Shown one piece after another: positions 9,441 through 19,086 of a DNA stretch of 64,000 nucleotides. Position 1 is the stretch's first letter. The number at the start of each line of letters is the position of its first letter. Position numbers and translations under genes: made by a program. A model generated the notes under the pieces. That model was not told where the DNA came from. It saw only the letters and a program-made list of their open reading frames with translations, and made no database searches. Source of the DNA: UBA1535 sp964371035 (GTDB lineage: Bacteria; Bacillota; Clostridia; Tissierellales; Sedimentibacteraceae); the NCBI GenBank assembly GCA_964371035.1, contig CAYJLG010000007.1, forward strand, positions 22,914 to 86,913, given 5' to 3'.

Positions 9441-11633
9441 TCAAGATAGTTTTTTATCTATAGCTGCTTTGAGTTTAGTAGATGATGTTGATTGTGTATA
9501 TGGAAAAAATATTAAATCAGACCCTTGCGAGGTCAAATATTCTTTAGCAGTCAACCATCCTTTATTATCAATATAATCACTACCCGTAAACTGACAATCA
9601 AATTTATACAATGAATATGCTTCTATAGACCCTCCATACTTAAATGGTATCTCTACCGCTTCATCCACATATTTACATGCTGATACTATTTCAAGTCGTT
9701 CGCTAAACGGTATAATCGGTTCTGTTTTTTTGAATTTTCGCACACCTTCATCAGTAACAACACCTACGATAAGATGCTCACATTGCTCTTTTGCACGCCT
9801 CAAAAGGTTAAGATGTCCAACATGGAAAAGATCAAACACTCCCGCAACATATCCTTTTAAATATTTTTTTACCTGTTTATCATTTTTAACAATTTTTGCT
9901 TTGTTTGGACGATAATACGAAATACTTGGGTCATATATTACATATTTACTAATTCCTAATTTGTCAAGTTGCTTAGTAATTGCAATATAATTTTTTATAC
10001 AAATAATTATTCTGTAATTATTTGTTAATTTTTCAAGATTTTCCGGAGATACAATTTCTACATTTTCTAGTTTTTTCCCCCATTTATCAGAATTGTTGTC
10101 TACAATAAATTTAACATTGTAATCCTTTTTATATAGTGCTAAAAATCGTTCTGCAAAGTTACCTGAACCAAACACTATAACATCTTTATTTTCTAAATCT
10201 CTAAATACATCGACAAATAGTTTTTGATATTCATTAGAAGAATAATTAATCTTTTGCCTATTGCTATTAATAATGTGGCTATTTTCAATATGCTTGCTCC
10301 AAAAAACCGAAAGTTGGTCTATGTTGCGAAGCTTGTTTATGAATTCATAATTTAACATACGGTATTGCTCTATTTTATTTTCCATCCCATAGCGTTTCCA
10401 AAAGAATTCCATGGGTAAGATGTTTTGCATAATCGAATCACCTATATAAATGATATCTATAGCACGCATAACAATAGCATTTGCGGGATAGTTTTCAAAG
10501 TATACCTCTTGATCATAAAAATACTTCTTTCCTTCCGAAAAAATACAATTTAACGGGACTAAATCTATATACCCTCTTTCCAATATTATCTCACCGTCTT
10601 CAGATGTAACATAATTTGATGATTTTAATATAATATCTCTAAATTTATCTATCTCTTGGATAAAAGCATCTATATCAAAATGAAAAATATTTCTTAATCT
10701 ATTTACTAAAGATTCCCCTTTAATATATGGCATAAAATATGAAATACCTTCGACAGTACCTTTTATTATATCAAGACCACGAGATTCTAAGTCTAAAGAG
10801 TTTTCTTTTATTGCTGATAATCTTTGTTCGCCCTCTTTATACAGCATTCTTTTTTCAACAATATTATCACTACGAACAATAGTTGCTATAGCTTTTTCTG
10901 GTCCTCTTTCCATTGAGGAAGTTACATGCAAAACAGGCGCAAAATCTTTTTCTACAGCACACTCTATCAAATAAGAATTTGCCATTTTATGAAACAATCC
11001 TTCTTTAATTAGGGTTGAATATAGATATTTTTCCTCTAAAAAAACAGTATTTGGGGAATTATACTTTGGAAAATATCTTCCTGCTAATTCTTCTTCGGGC
11101 ATATACTCTTCACTATAAATAAGCTGTGGAAATTGTAAATTAGGTAGCACGCTGTAAAATTTGCACTTCAATTTTGCTGCTTCTAAAAAATCAACTATTT
11201 CCGATTGAGAATATAATCTACCTTTACTATCTACTATTGTGTCGATTGCACTACGATAATTTTCTATACCATCAAAATTCCTGCCTGTAAATGGATCTTT
11301 ATCACCACAAAAATATTTTATGCCCAGCCTATTATCTGTGCCAATTATAATCTTTCCCTTATCTGCTAACAATTCTCTCCATAGAGATAAAGTTACGCTT
11401 GGATCAATTACCTTTTCAATAACATTGATCGCAATTATATAGTCAAATTTAATAGATTCTATTTTTTTGGCACAATCAACGTCAATGCAACAAATCAGAT
11501 TGCTACATTTTTCTGACATGAATTCAGCTATAGCATCAGCTCTATCTCCAAAGTATAATACATTTGTAGCATTATTGAAATTATACCAGTTTATAAGACC
11601 TTTAGGTAAATCAAAGATAATTTTATCTGACAT
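9441..11633 (-). CDS. four-domain fusion: methyltransferase-like, kinase-like, Rossmann-like module, cytidylyltransferase
   Basis: This 730-residue protein has four recognisable parts. Residues about 20-180 resemble a class I methyltransferase (VLYFGDRADAIAE, FDYIIAINVIEKV, DKGKIIIGTDN), though the glycine-rich loop is degenerate. Residues about 230-410 look like a kinase or phosphotransferase fold, with YIDLVPLN (355-362) and YDQEVYF (373-379) in the places of a catalytic loop and metal-binding motif. Residues about 480-550 are the recurrent module (VIVFGSGNFAE, FIVDNNSDKWG). Residues about 590-730 are a TagD-type cytidylyltransferase with GVFDLFHVGH and its HxGH motif. It may build a CDP-activated alcohol. 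The assignment of the second domain is inference from motif spacing. Confidence 0.75.
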   Translation of the reverse strand: MSDKIIFDLPKGLINWYNFNNATNVLYFGDRADAIAEFMSEKCSNLICCIDVDCAKKIESIKFDYIIAINVIEKVIDPSVTLSLWRELLADKGKIIIGTDNRLGIKYFCGDKDPFTGRNFDGIENYRSAIDTIVDSKGRLYSQSEIVDFLEAAKLKCKFYSVLPNLQFPQLIYSEEYMPEEELAGRYFPKYNSPNTVFLEEKYLYSTLIKEGLFHKMANSYLIECAVEKDFAPVLHVTSSMERGPEKAIATIVRSDNIVEKRMLYKEGEQRLSAIKENSLDLESRGLDIIKGTVEGISYFMPYIKGESLVNRLRNIFHFDIDAFIQEIDKFRDIILKSSNYVTSEDGEIILERGYIDLVPLNCIFSEGKKYFYDQEVYFENYPANAIVMRAIDIIYIGDSIMQNILPMEFFWKRYGMENKIEQYRMLNYEFINKLRNIDQLSVFWSKHIENSHIINSNRQKINYSSNEYQKLFVDVFRDLENKDVIVFGSGNFAERFLALYKKDYNVKFIVDNNSDKWGKKLENVEIVSPENLEKLTNNYRIIICIKNYIAITKQLDKLGISKYVIYDPSISYYRPNKAKIVKNDKQVKKYLKGYVAGVFDLFHVGHLNLLRRAKEQCEHLIVGVVTDEGVRKFKKTEPIIPFSERLEIVSACKYVDEAVEIPFKYGGSIEAYSLYKFDCQFTGSDYIDNKGWLTAKEYLTSQGSDLIFFPYTQSTSSTKLKAAIDKKLS

Positions 11634-11696
11634 TTGTAAACTTCTCCTCTATTACTTTTATGTTCAACGTATTTTAATAGTTGTTAATACTAATCT

Positions 11697-14237
11697 TTAT
11701 TTAGGTTGTTCTGCTTTTGAAAGTTCAGACAATAAAAATTCTGCAACTTTTTCCCCGCAACTACCATCCAAATTGGCTGCTATATCAGATATTTCACTCA
11801 TTTGAGCCTCTTTAAGATATTCGAGTTTTCCATCTGCAAAATTACTAATAAAATCTTCAATACCCTGAAAGCAATCTTCATGTTTGCAAAAAGTCTGTGT
11901 TTCAGATCTTTTATGAAATCCCATCGTTTCACCATTTATATCAGAAAGTAATTGCTTATAATCTTGGTCATTTAGTTTTAAATCTATCTCTATATATGTT
12001 TCTTTATCAATATTTATTTTATATAATTTACCTGTTTTAGAATCTTGCGCTAAAATGTATTGTTCATCTAATTTAACACCAAATTTGCAAGTAGGATAAA
12101 TAAAAGAAAGTAGCTTGTTGTCATCTGACAAGTTATTGTTGAAAATTTCAGGTAATATCACTGTTGTTTCACTAGTATTTTTATTTATTTTTAACATGCT
12201 GTTTGAAAATGCAGGCATTGTAACAATCCAATCTCCTACTACAAAGACTTGACCAAGTCCATGTTCACGATATTGCATATTATTATGTGTTATAAATTCT
12301 TTCGGTGGAGTAATTGTTTCTATAATGTTTGATGATTTATTCCACTTGATTATATTTCTTCCTGTTTCAGTAAGCCAAAAACAATCGCCATCGCTTACAA
12401 AAGATGAATATCCTCTGCTATTTCCAGCTTTATGAATTTTATAAGTTTCTGTATCCATATCAAATTCAATTAAACAATTTGTATAAGTGGCACATATCCA
12501 CAGTTTATTTTCAACTACTTCACAATAACTCACATCTGCGTCAAAATGTGTCTTATTCCCCGTTGAGAGCAATTTTTCAATGCAATCTGAGTGTTTAGTC
12601 CATCTATCTGCTATAGTATCATAAATATAAATAATATTACTAAAATGTGGCAAATAAATTATCTTATGCTTATGATTAATTACACGATATGCACCTATTT
12701 CTTTATTTTGCTTTTCAGAAATATTTTCAAATCTGCCATTAATTATATTATATTTAGTAAATACAGTTCCAACCAATGGTGAAAAATATAATTCATCATC
12801 TAATAAAGTCATCAAAGAACTCATACTCTCTCCATGTTCAGCAAAAGAAGCCATTCCTTCATATGAAATACTTGTAAGATTTTTATCGATAATAAATATT
12901 CCTCCGCAACTATCTGATGTAACATAATATTTATTATCTACTTCCAGCAACTGCAAAATAGAAATTTTACGCTCTATTTCTTTTCTTAAAACGTCTGTAA
13001 GTGCGTAATTAAAACAAAAAATAGGTTTATTTGCTACTGCAAATAAATTTTGCACCGAACTACCGTCATCTCCGATGTATCCATCACTAAGCGCAATTGT
13101 ATTAGTAATATCAGGTGTTTTATCCAATATGCCTATGTCATTTTGTACAAAGTATTGTACCAAAGCTCTATACATAGGCTTTAGATGTGGCCTCATTGAA
13201 TCGATAGTAGAGTCAATAAGAGGGTGTGGACGCCAAATGACAGCAATATCACTTCGATTAGAAATATACTCAAAGAAAGCTTTTAGTTTGAAAATTAAAA
13301 CTTCATTCCAATACAACAATGCTGCAATACTTGTATTTAGCATCAAACATTTTTTACCTTTAATCCTATTACCCCATAGTTGTGGTACAACTCCACCTGT
13401 CTTACAAGTATTAATTACACGATCAAGTTTTGGAGAACCAAAAGGCAGTAGCTTATCATAGTATGATAAATCTTTCAAATTTTCTTTTGCTACATTCGAT
13501 TGTATAACCATATAATCCATGTTATTATACACAGATAGATTTTTATGATTTTCTACTATATTGCTTGTCGTCACATAATAAGGTACATATATGAGTTTTT
13601 CAACATATTTTTTTAGATTGTATGAAAAGTACTCTTCTTTAACTCGTGTAACCATATTAAATTCGTCATACGGATTGTGAGTAAATGCAAAATCCGGTTT
13701 GAATTTTTCTAATAAATAATTTTTGTAATCAATAATTTTAATGTTTATAGGAAATTTATGTCCATCATAATATTCAACCCATTGTTTTGTGCTTGCATTT
13801 TGTGTAAAATAAGGAATAGGTACAACATAGCAATCAAAATTATCATTTTTGCTCATAGCAATATATATACTCTCAAGGCTGTCCCACATTGATGCTTGAT
13901 ACGGAAAAAATACAACATGATAAACAATTTGAATTTCAAATATTTTTTGTTTAACTATATTGATAAGATTATTAGCTTTTACAATTTCAGGGTTCTCAAT
14001 ATTGTTTTTTTGTGATAATTTAAATAATTCTTCACAATACTCTTCTAAAATCAACACTACATTTGAATAATCTATTTTTTCTTGTTCAAGTATATTACCT
14101 ATCATCACGGCTGATTGTTGACATAGCTCTAAATATGGTATTTTACTCTCAATATTGTTGTCCATGGCAATGTGTGCATGGATTTCTTGAATTGATTCAA
14201 TTAAATCAATTATTTGTTTATTTATATATTTTCTCAT
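11697..14237 (-). CDS. CDP-glycerol glycerophosphotransferase-like protein with C-terminal propeller-like region
   Basis: Residues about 105-430 of this 846-residue protein match the CDP-glycerol:polyol-phosphate glycerophosphotransferase family. They include VVFFPYQASMWDS, FGSPKLD (266-272), WRPHPL (335-340) and the GDDGSS-to-KPIF block (389-407). That family transfers alcohol phosphate from a CDP carrier onto a glycan or polymer. Residues about 430-790 form repeated strands such as NKLWICATYTNCLIEFD and DCFWLTETGRNIIKW, which look like a beta-propeller of roughly 50-residue blades. The N-terminal 100 residues are helical. I know of no standard enzyme with this arrangement. A neighbour supplies cytidylyltransferase activity, so a phosphodiester substituent on the glycan is a reasonable inference. 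Confidence 0.75.
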   Translation of the reverse strand: MRKYINKQIIDLIESIQEIHAHIAMDNNIESKIPYLELCQQSAVMIGNILEQEKIDYSNVVLILEEYCEELFKLSQKNNIENPEIVKANNLINIVKQKIFEIQIVYHVVFFPYQASMWDSLESIYIAMSKNDNFDCYVVPIPYFTQNASTKQWVEYYDGHKFPINIKIIDYKNYLLEKFKPDFAFTHNPYDEFNMVTRVKEEYFSYNLKKYVEKLIYVPYYVTTSNIVENHKNLSVYNNMDYMVIQSNVAKENLKDLSYYDKLLPFGSPKLDRVINTCKTGGVVPQLWGNRIKGKKCLMLNTSIAALLYWNEVLIFKLKAFFEYISNRSDIAVIWRPHPLIDSTIDSMRPHLKPMYRALVQYFVQNDIGILDKTPDITNTIALSDGYIGDDGSSVQNLFAVANKPIFCFNYALTDVLRKEIERKISILQLLEVDNKYYVTSDSCGGIFIIDKNLTSISYEGMASFAEHGESMSSLMTLLDDELYFSPLVGTVFTKYNIINGRFENISEKQNKEIGAYRVINHKHKIIYLPHFSNIIYIYDTIADRWTKHSDCIEKLLSTGNKTHFDADVSYCEVVENKLWICATYTNCLIEFDMDTETYKIHKAGNSRGYSSFVSDGDCFWLTETGRNIIKWNKSSNIIETITPPKEFITHNNMQYREHGLGQVFVVGDWIVTMPAFSNSMLKINKNTSETTVILPEIFNNNLSDDNKLLSFIYPTCKFGVKLDEQYILAQDSKTGKLYKINIDKETYIEIDLKLNDQDYKQLLSDINGETMGFHKRSETQTFCKHEDCFQGIEDFISNFADGKLEYLKEAQMSEISDIAANLDGSCGEKVAEFLLSELSKAEQPK

Positions 14238-14257
14238 TTGCGTTTGCGCCCTTAGCT

Positions 14258-14998
14258 TTATTTTCTATAATCATGCTTAATCTCTATAGCAAGATCTGGT
14301 TTATTTGTTATTATACCGTCTACACCCATATCGCAAAATCGTCTGATTTCGCTACCACTGTTTACCGTCCATATGTTTACGACTTGCCCCATGAATTGAT
14401 GTTGTTTCAATTCATCTTCAGTACAAATGTAATGTACCGGATGCGCAAATTTAATACCATAGCCATCTAAATATCTATATGGTTGATATAGTCTATCAGT
14501 ATATAAAAAAGCTATCTTTATATTTTGATTTATATGCTTTAACTTAATCATTGATTTATGATTAAATGATGAACATATCGTTTTTTCTATCAGGTTAAAA
14601 TCGATCAGGTATTTATTAACAATATCCTCAAGCAACATATATTCGACAATGTTATTTTTCAGTTCAATATTGAACTGAAAATCAGTATTTTTAAATTCCT
14701 CAAATACATCTGTAAGCAAAGGAATTTTCAAGTTCTTAAATTTGCTCATTGAAACCCCAAAATCTAACTCCCGCAATTCTCTGAGCGTATAATCTTTAAC
14801 ATATCCTTTTCCATTTGAAACCCTATCTATAGTTTCATCATGAACAACTACTGCTTGTCCATCTTTTGTAAGTTGTACATCAAGTTCTATCCCATCAGCT
14901 TTCATTTTATATGCAAATTTAAAAGCTTCCATAGTATTTTCAGGAGCATATTCACTTGCTCCTCGATGTGCATATATTAAAGTTTTATATGATTTCAT
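14258..14998 (-). CDS. glycerophosphodiester phosphodiesterase family protein
   Basis: The protein has the GDPD TIM-barrel signatures: YAHRGASEYAPENT with the first catalytic His near residue 10, GIELDVQLTKDG with metal-binding Glu and Asp, VVHDETIDR with the second His, and FNIELKN. Such enzymes hydrolyse glycerophosphodiesters to glycerol-3-phosphate and an alcohol. I prefer the start at 14996-14998 because GGGAG lies just upstream; in-frame ATG codons at 15001 and 15010 are alternatives, the last abutting the previous stop codon. Next to CDP-glycerol-type genes it could supply or recycle glycerol-3-phosphate or trim a phosphoglycerol group. It has no signal peptide, so it probably acts in the cytosol. 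Confidence 0.88.
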   Translation of the reverse strand: MKSYKTLIYAHRGASEYAPENTMEAFKFAYKMKADGIELDVQLTKDGQAVVVHDETIDRVSNGKGYVKDYTLRELRELDFGVSMSKFKNLKIPLLTDVFEEFKNTDFQFNIELKNNIVEYMLLEDIVNKYLIDFNLIEKTICSSFNHKSMIKLKHINQNIKIAFLYTDRLYQPYRYLDGYGIKFAHPVHYICTEDELKQHQFMGQVVNIWTVNSGSEIRRFCDMGVDGIITNKPDLAIEIKHDYRK

Positions 14999-15010
14999 CA
15001 TAACTCCCAT

Positions 15011-16216
15011 CTAATGAATTACGCAAAGACGTTCTACTTCTTCACACATAATATATTCTGTTACATTCATAGATTTTAATTGTATCTCTATTTCTTCATA
15101 ATACCTATTGCAAATGATAACACATCTGTCTTCTGGTGCTATAGATAATATTTCTTGTGGGTTTTTAATAATTATATTATTCTTCAAATCTCCCCATAAA
15201 GTATTATTATTATCAACTGCAAATATTGGTTCAAACTCTTTGCCAAACTCATTCATATATTCGTCAAACATTTTTCCCGCACCAAATAAAATGATCTGTT
15301 TATCTCTATATTTTTCTAATGCTGACTTAAAATCAATTATATGTGAAAAATATTTCCCTATACTATATATATACTTAAGTAGTGCCGGTTTTAAAATGTT
15401 TGGCACAGTTATGAGTGATTTATATGGCTCAAAACTTAAAACACCTTTAAATCCTATGTGGCGTAACCCTAACATGAAACTGTTCCAATCAGTTGTGCTT
15501 AAGCCATTATTAGTGCTACTAAACGAATATGGCAGTTGATGATCGTCATCAGCTCCGTTATTATCATGTATGTGCAACACTTTTAAATGCTTTCCTAAAA
15601 TTAATATTTCACTATATAGATTTTTTCGTAGTGCATTGGCATGTCCCACATCAAGGCAAGCACCTAATGCCTCTGTAGACAATTCACTATTCACATATTG
15701 TATCATCTTAACTACATCAGTGGCAGTAGAGCAAATTCCTTCGATAATTCTATTATTAAATCTATTTATTAGATTTTCAATACATATCATGACACCATAT
15801 TTGACAGAAAGCTTGCCTAATTCCAAAAAATAAAGTCGGTTCAAATCAATAGTTTCTTCGTAATTTAATGGATATGTTACTTGAATAGGATGTACTACAA
15901 GAAATGGTGAACCTAATATTTTGCATACTTTTAAGCTATTTTCATATTGCATCAGCACTGTTTTTAAGTCATTAGGAAATTTCATATTAGAAAACCGAGG
16001 TGCATGCACTTGCGAAAATTCAAGTCCATGTTTATCAGCAAGCTGTCTATGTTCTGTATATACGCTTAAATCTTCTATTATTGCTAAATCTGACCAAGTT
16101 ATATTATAATCGATGCATATTATTCCAGATTCCTTAAGTATGATATACCCATTTTCTTTATTGTTTTCGTTGATTATTCCTTTTGATTGTATTCCTATTT
16201 TCTGCATTTTATCCAT
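15011..16216 (-). CDS. sugar isomerase/epimerase-like TIM barrel with C-terminal Rossmann-like module
   Basis: Residues about 20-280 form a xylose-isomerase-like TIM barrel with probable metal ligands in CIENLINRF (Glu), ACLDVGHANAL (Asp, His), VLHIHDNNG (His) and LSFEPY (Glu). Family members isomerise or epimerise sugars and related polyols. Residues about 300-400 carry the island's recurrent module (IILFGAGKMFDE, FAVDNNNTLWG), here at the C-terminus. The fusion suggests the module adapts many different enzymes to one task or complex. The exact substrate is not evident. It ends one base upstream of the reading frame of the phosphodiesterase gene. Confidence 0.78.
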   Translation of the reverse strand: MDKMQKIGIQSKGIINENNKENGYIILKESGIICIDYNITWSDLAIIEDLSVYTEHRQLADKHGLEFSQVHAPRFSNMKFPNDLKTVLMQYENSLKVCKILGSPFLVVHPIQVTYPLNYEETIDLNRLYFLELGKLSVKYGVMICIENLINRFNNRIIEGICSTATDVVKMIQYVNSELSTEALGACLDVGHANALRKNLYSEILILGKHLKVLHIHDNNGADDDHQLPYSFSSTNNGLSTTDWNSFMLGLRHIGFKGVLSFEPYKSLITVPNILKPALLKYIYSIGKYFSHIIDFKSALEKYRDKQIILFGAGKMFDEYMNEFGKEFEPIFAVDNNNTLWGDLKNNIIIKNPQEILSIAPEDRCVIICNRYYEEIEIQLKSMNVTEYIMCEEVERLCVIH

Positions 16217-16244
16217 CCTTAAAACTAAAAGTTTTTTGATACCA

Positions 16245-17552
16245 CTATATCATTTCATAAATTGAATGTATTTTTGAAAACCCTAATTTTCTTGCAGTAT
16301 TATCCATTTCAACAGCATTAATTCCTTTAGATGCTATTATTATAGGCGTATCCTTTTCCGTTTGCGCCAATGCAGATATTTCCTCAAGTTTTATCCCGTT
16401 AAAATTTGCTCTTTTATCTTTGTTTTCAGTAACAGCATAATATTTCACTTGATTTAAACAACCGAGCACTCCAATACTGTCAAATAATACTGTTCCTAAA
16501 ATTCCAGCACCAAAGACAATTATTTCTTTATTGCTATGTAAAAGGTTTCTTAGTTTTTTGTTAGAAGAACACTGCTTTTCTTTTATATATTTTTTATCTT
16601 CTATAAACTTTTCTGTATCATTTATAAGTAATTCTATTTCAAGGGAATATGCAAGCAAATTTTTTTCTTTAATGTAGTTTTTAATTAAAAATGCCATTTC
16701 TTCGAAAAGCGAAATATCTATTCTATAAAATTGTGCAAGATTAACATCTACACAATGAAGCGACAACAAAGAATCTGTCTTTGAAGCAATCAAATTTTTA
16801 TTAAATAAAAAGTCGTATACAAAATTATATTCGTTTAATACATCATATAGCTTTTGTTTATTGTGTACTGATGACAATGGATTAGTTCTGCGATAACAAT
16901 ACAATTTATCATTGAGCAACATACATCTTTTGGCAACAATCATTGTAATAAAATTAAACGCCGTATCTTGATAAGAAGCTCCAGGAGATTCATTGAATCT
17001 AATATCATTTTTTTTGATAAAATCTTTTTTATACAAACCACACCAAATCGCCCTATTACTTTCGTACTTAGAAATATTTCCTATTTGTAATTCATTCAAA
17101 TTAATAACTTGGTCATAAATATGCAAATCTTTAAAAGGGCTATATGGTCGCATATCATAACCATCACAGGTACAATCATATACATAGTTATATTCCGATT
17201 TTACAAAATCAAGATCATGATTGAAAGCTTTGTCATAAAGGATTTCGTACATGTTTTCGACAATAAAATCATCGCTTTCAACTATGCCAATATAATCAGC
17301 AGTTGCATTGTCGAAGCCAATATTCATAGTATGACCATATCCACTATTTTTTTTATTTATTACCTTTATCCGACTGTCCAAATTAGCATATTTTTCTAAA
17401 ATTTGTTGACTGCCATCAGTGGAACCATCATTTACACAAATTATTTCTATATTTTTTAAAGTTTGATTAATTACACTATTTAAACATTGAGAAAGATAAT
17501 TTTCAACATTATAAACTGGTATTATAATACTAACAAATGGTTTCATTTTCAT
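16245..17552 (-). CDS. GT2 glycosyltransferase with C-terminal Rossmann-like module
   Basis: The N-terminal 230 residues are a family 2 glycosyltransferase: VSIIIPVYNVENYLSQCLNS, CVNDGSTDGS with the nucleotide-contacting Asp, and GIVESDDFI in the DxD position. A FNESPGASYQDTAF block follows, which is common in this subgroup. The C-terminal about 100 residues hold the recurrent module (EIIVFGAGILG), with TENKDKRANF in place of the usual VDNN motif, so this copy has drifted. It probably adds a sugar to a growing glycan on the cytosolic face. Its ATG overlaps the end of the upstream GT4 gene by 4 bases. Confidence 0.85.
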   Translation of the reverse strand: MKMKPFVSIIIPVYNVENYLSQCLNSVINQTLKNIEIICVNDGSTDGSQQILEKYANLDSRIKVINKKNSGYGHTMNIGFDNATADYIGIVESDDFIVENMYEILYDKAFNHDLDFVKSEYNYVYDCTCDGYDMRPYSPFKDLHIYDQVINLNELQIGNISKYESNRAIWCGLYKKDFIKKNDIRFNESPGASYQDTAFNFITMIVAKRCMLLNDKLYCYRRTNPLSSVHNKQKLYDVLNEYNFVYDFLFNKNLIASKTDSLLSLHCVDVNLAQFYRIDISLFEEMAFLIKNYIKEKNLLAYSLEIELLINDTEKFIEDKKYIKEKQCSSNKKLRNLLHSNKEIIVFGAGILGTVLFDSIGVLGCLNQVKYYAVTENKDKRANFNGIKLEEISALAQTEKDTPIIIASKGINAVEMDNTARKLGFSKIHSIYEMI

Positions 17553-18952
17553 ACCTCATTATCATTAATTTTAAAAATTTCTTTTATTCTTTTTTCAAAT
17601 ACTTCCATAGTAAAATATCTTAAATAAGTCTTTCTTGCATTTTTTCTTATTTCATCTAGTTTATCATGATTATTTATTACCCAACTAATTTTATCTCTCA
17701 AGGTATTAAAATCTTCTGGATTATCGTATTTAAACCCGTTAACTCCATCTTCAATATAATCAGCCATGCCAATATTCGATGAAACAATACATATTTTACT
17801 AAACATCAAACCTTCCACAATTACTGTAGGCATAGGCTCATCTCTTGAACAGCAAATCAGCACATCGAGTTTGCCGTATATTTGTTCAATATTCTCTGGA
17901 GAAATAAGCCCACTCAATTTAACATTATCACTTAAGTATGATTTAATTATTTCTTTAAATTCGCTATTGTTAGCTTCGCCGATCATATGAACTTCAATTT
18001 TATTGTAATCTTTCTTGTTTAAATTTTCAATCGCTTTCAGAAGTATATCTTGACCTTTTCGTTTGCAAATTGTACCGACTATGCCTAGTACTATTTTACT
18101 ATTTCTACCATGCTTTTCCTTGTACGCTTTATCCGGAATGCCAAAATGCATTACATCAATTTGATAATGTGCTAAATATTTATTGAATATTTGTTTCGCA
18201 TAATTGCTTACAGCCAACACTTTTACACTATTATTTAATTCTGCTTGCAAAAAATTAATTTCTTCTTCCATGTAATGGGACTCAGCTTCATGAATCCACC
18301 AATACATTTTTATTCCAACCGTGATTTGTCTTATAAAAATATGCGTTAACAAATTATTTGCAATCCCAAATCGCGCATTTAAAAGAATATTAGATGCTAA
18401 GCCACTCAAATTTGCGTTGTTTTCAATTATAATAGGTATACTATAATTGTGCAATTCTGCTCTCAGTGGACCATCCAGATAAGATATTACTATAGGATAA
18501 AAATTAAGTTTTTTAAGTATTTTAGCTAAATACAAAGCAACTATAGGACTTCCAGTGATTGATAAATCATAGAAAAACAATGCAATCATGTTATCGCCAT
18601 ATTTTTTTGATGACACACAATCTTTTATACTATTAAGATTTCGAGTATATACATCATCAATTAAATGGATGTTATCATAGGTTAATATTTTTGTCTCAGG
18701 CACACTTAACGACATTAGCTGGCTTTTCATATCGTCAATGAAATTAGACATAATAATTACGTAGTCAAATTCTATTTTCATGATCATATCGGGGTGTACC
18801 ACTTGTTTACCGTCAACGTACGTTCCAATTTTATCTATATTATTATCAAAAATGGCAACAATGTTAATGTTACTATTTATTTCCAACATCTTTTTTTTTC
18901 TTTCATATATTTTACCCGTACCAAACACTATTATATTCCTACCATTTTTCAT
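17549..18952 (-). CDS. GT4 glycosyltransferase with N-terminal Rossmann-like module (paralog a)
   Basis: Residues 1-90 are the recurrent module (NIIVFGTGKIYE, IFDNNIDKIG). Residues about 120-467 form a GT-B family 4 glycosyltransferase. They include the TGSPIVALYLAKIL segment, WWIHEAES, LGIVGTICKRKGQDILL, and the donor-binding block SRDEPMPTVIVEGLM with its ExxxxxxxE spacing. The protein is a paralog of the gene at 20456-21856, with the same layout and motifs. It lies next to an RgpF-like gene, as its paralog does, which suggests a duplicated two-gene cassette. The sugar and linkage are unknown. Confidence 0.85.
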   Translation of the reverse strand: MKNGRNIIVFGTGKIYERKKKMLEINSNINIVAIFDNNIDKIGTYVDGKQVVHPDMIMKIEFDYVIIMSNFIDDMKSQLMSLSVPETKILTYDNIHLIDDVYTRNLNSIKDCVSSKKYGDNMIALFFYDLSITGSPIVALYLAKILKKLNFYPIVISYLDGPLRAELHNYSIPIIIENNANLSGLASNILLNARFGIANNLLTHIFIRQITVGIKMYWWIHEAESHYMEEEINFLQAELNNSVKVLAVSNYAKQIFNKYLAHYQIDVMHFGIPDKAYKEKHGRNSKIVLGIVGTICKRKGQDILLKAIENLNKKDYNKIEVHMIGEANNSEFKEIIKSYLSDNVKLSGLISPENIEQIYGKLDVLICCSRDEPMPTVIVEGLMFSKICIVSSNIGMADYIEDGVNGFKYDNPEDFNTLRDKISWVINNHDKLDEIRKNARKTYLRYFTMEVFEKRIKEIFKINDNEV

Positions 18953-19086
18953 TATAAAAAATCCTTTCTGTGGAATATTGCTACTACTATTATCTTGCCA
19001 AGCATATCATAATTCTCCAATAATTTCGCAAATTGAAACAGTAGTACAATTAATTCATTTTATATAAACAAATATATAGTCTATTT

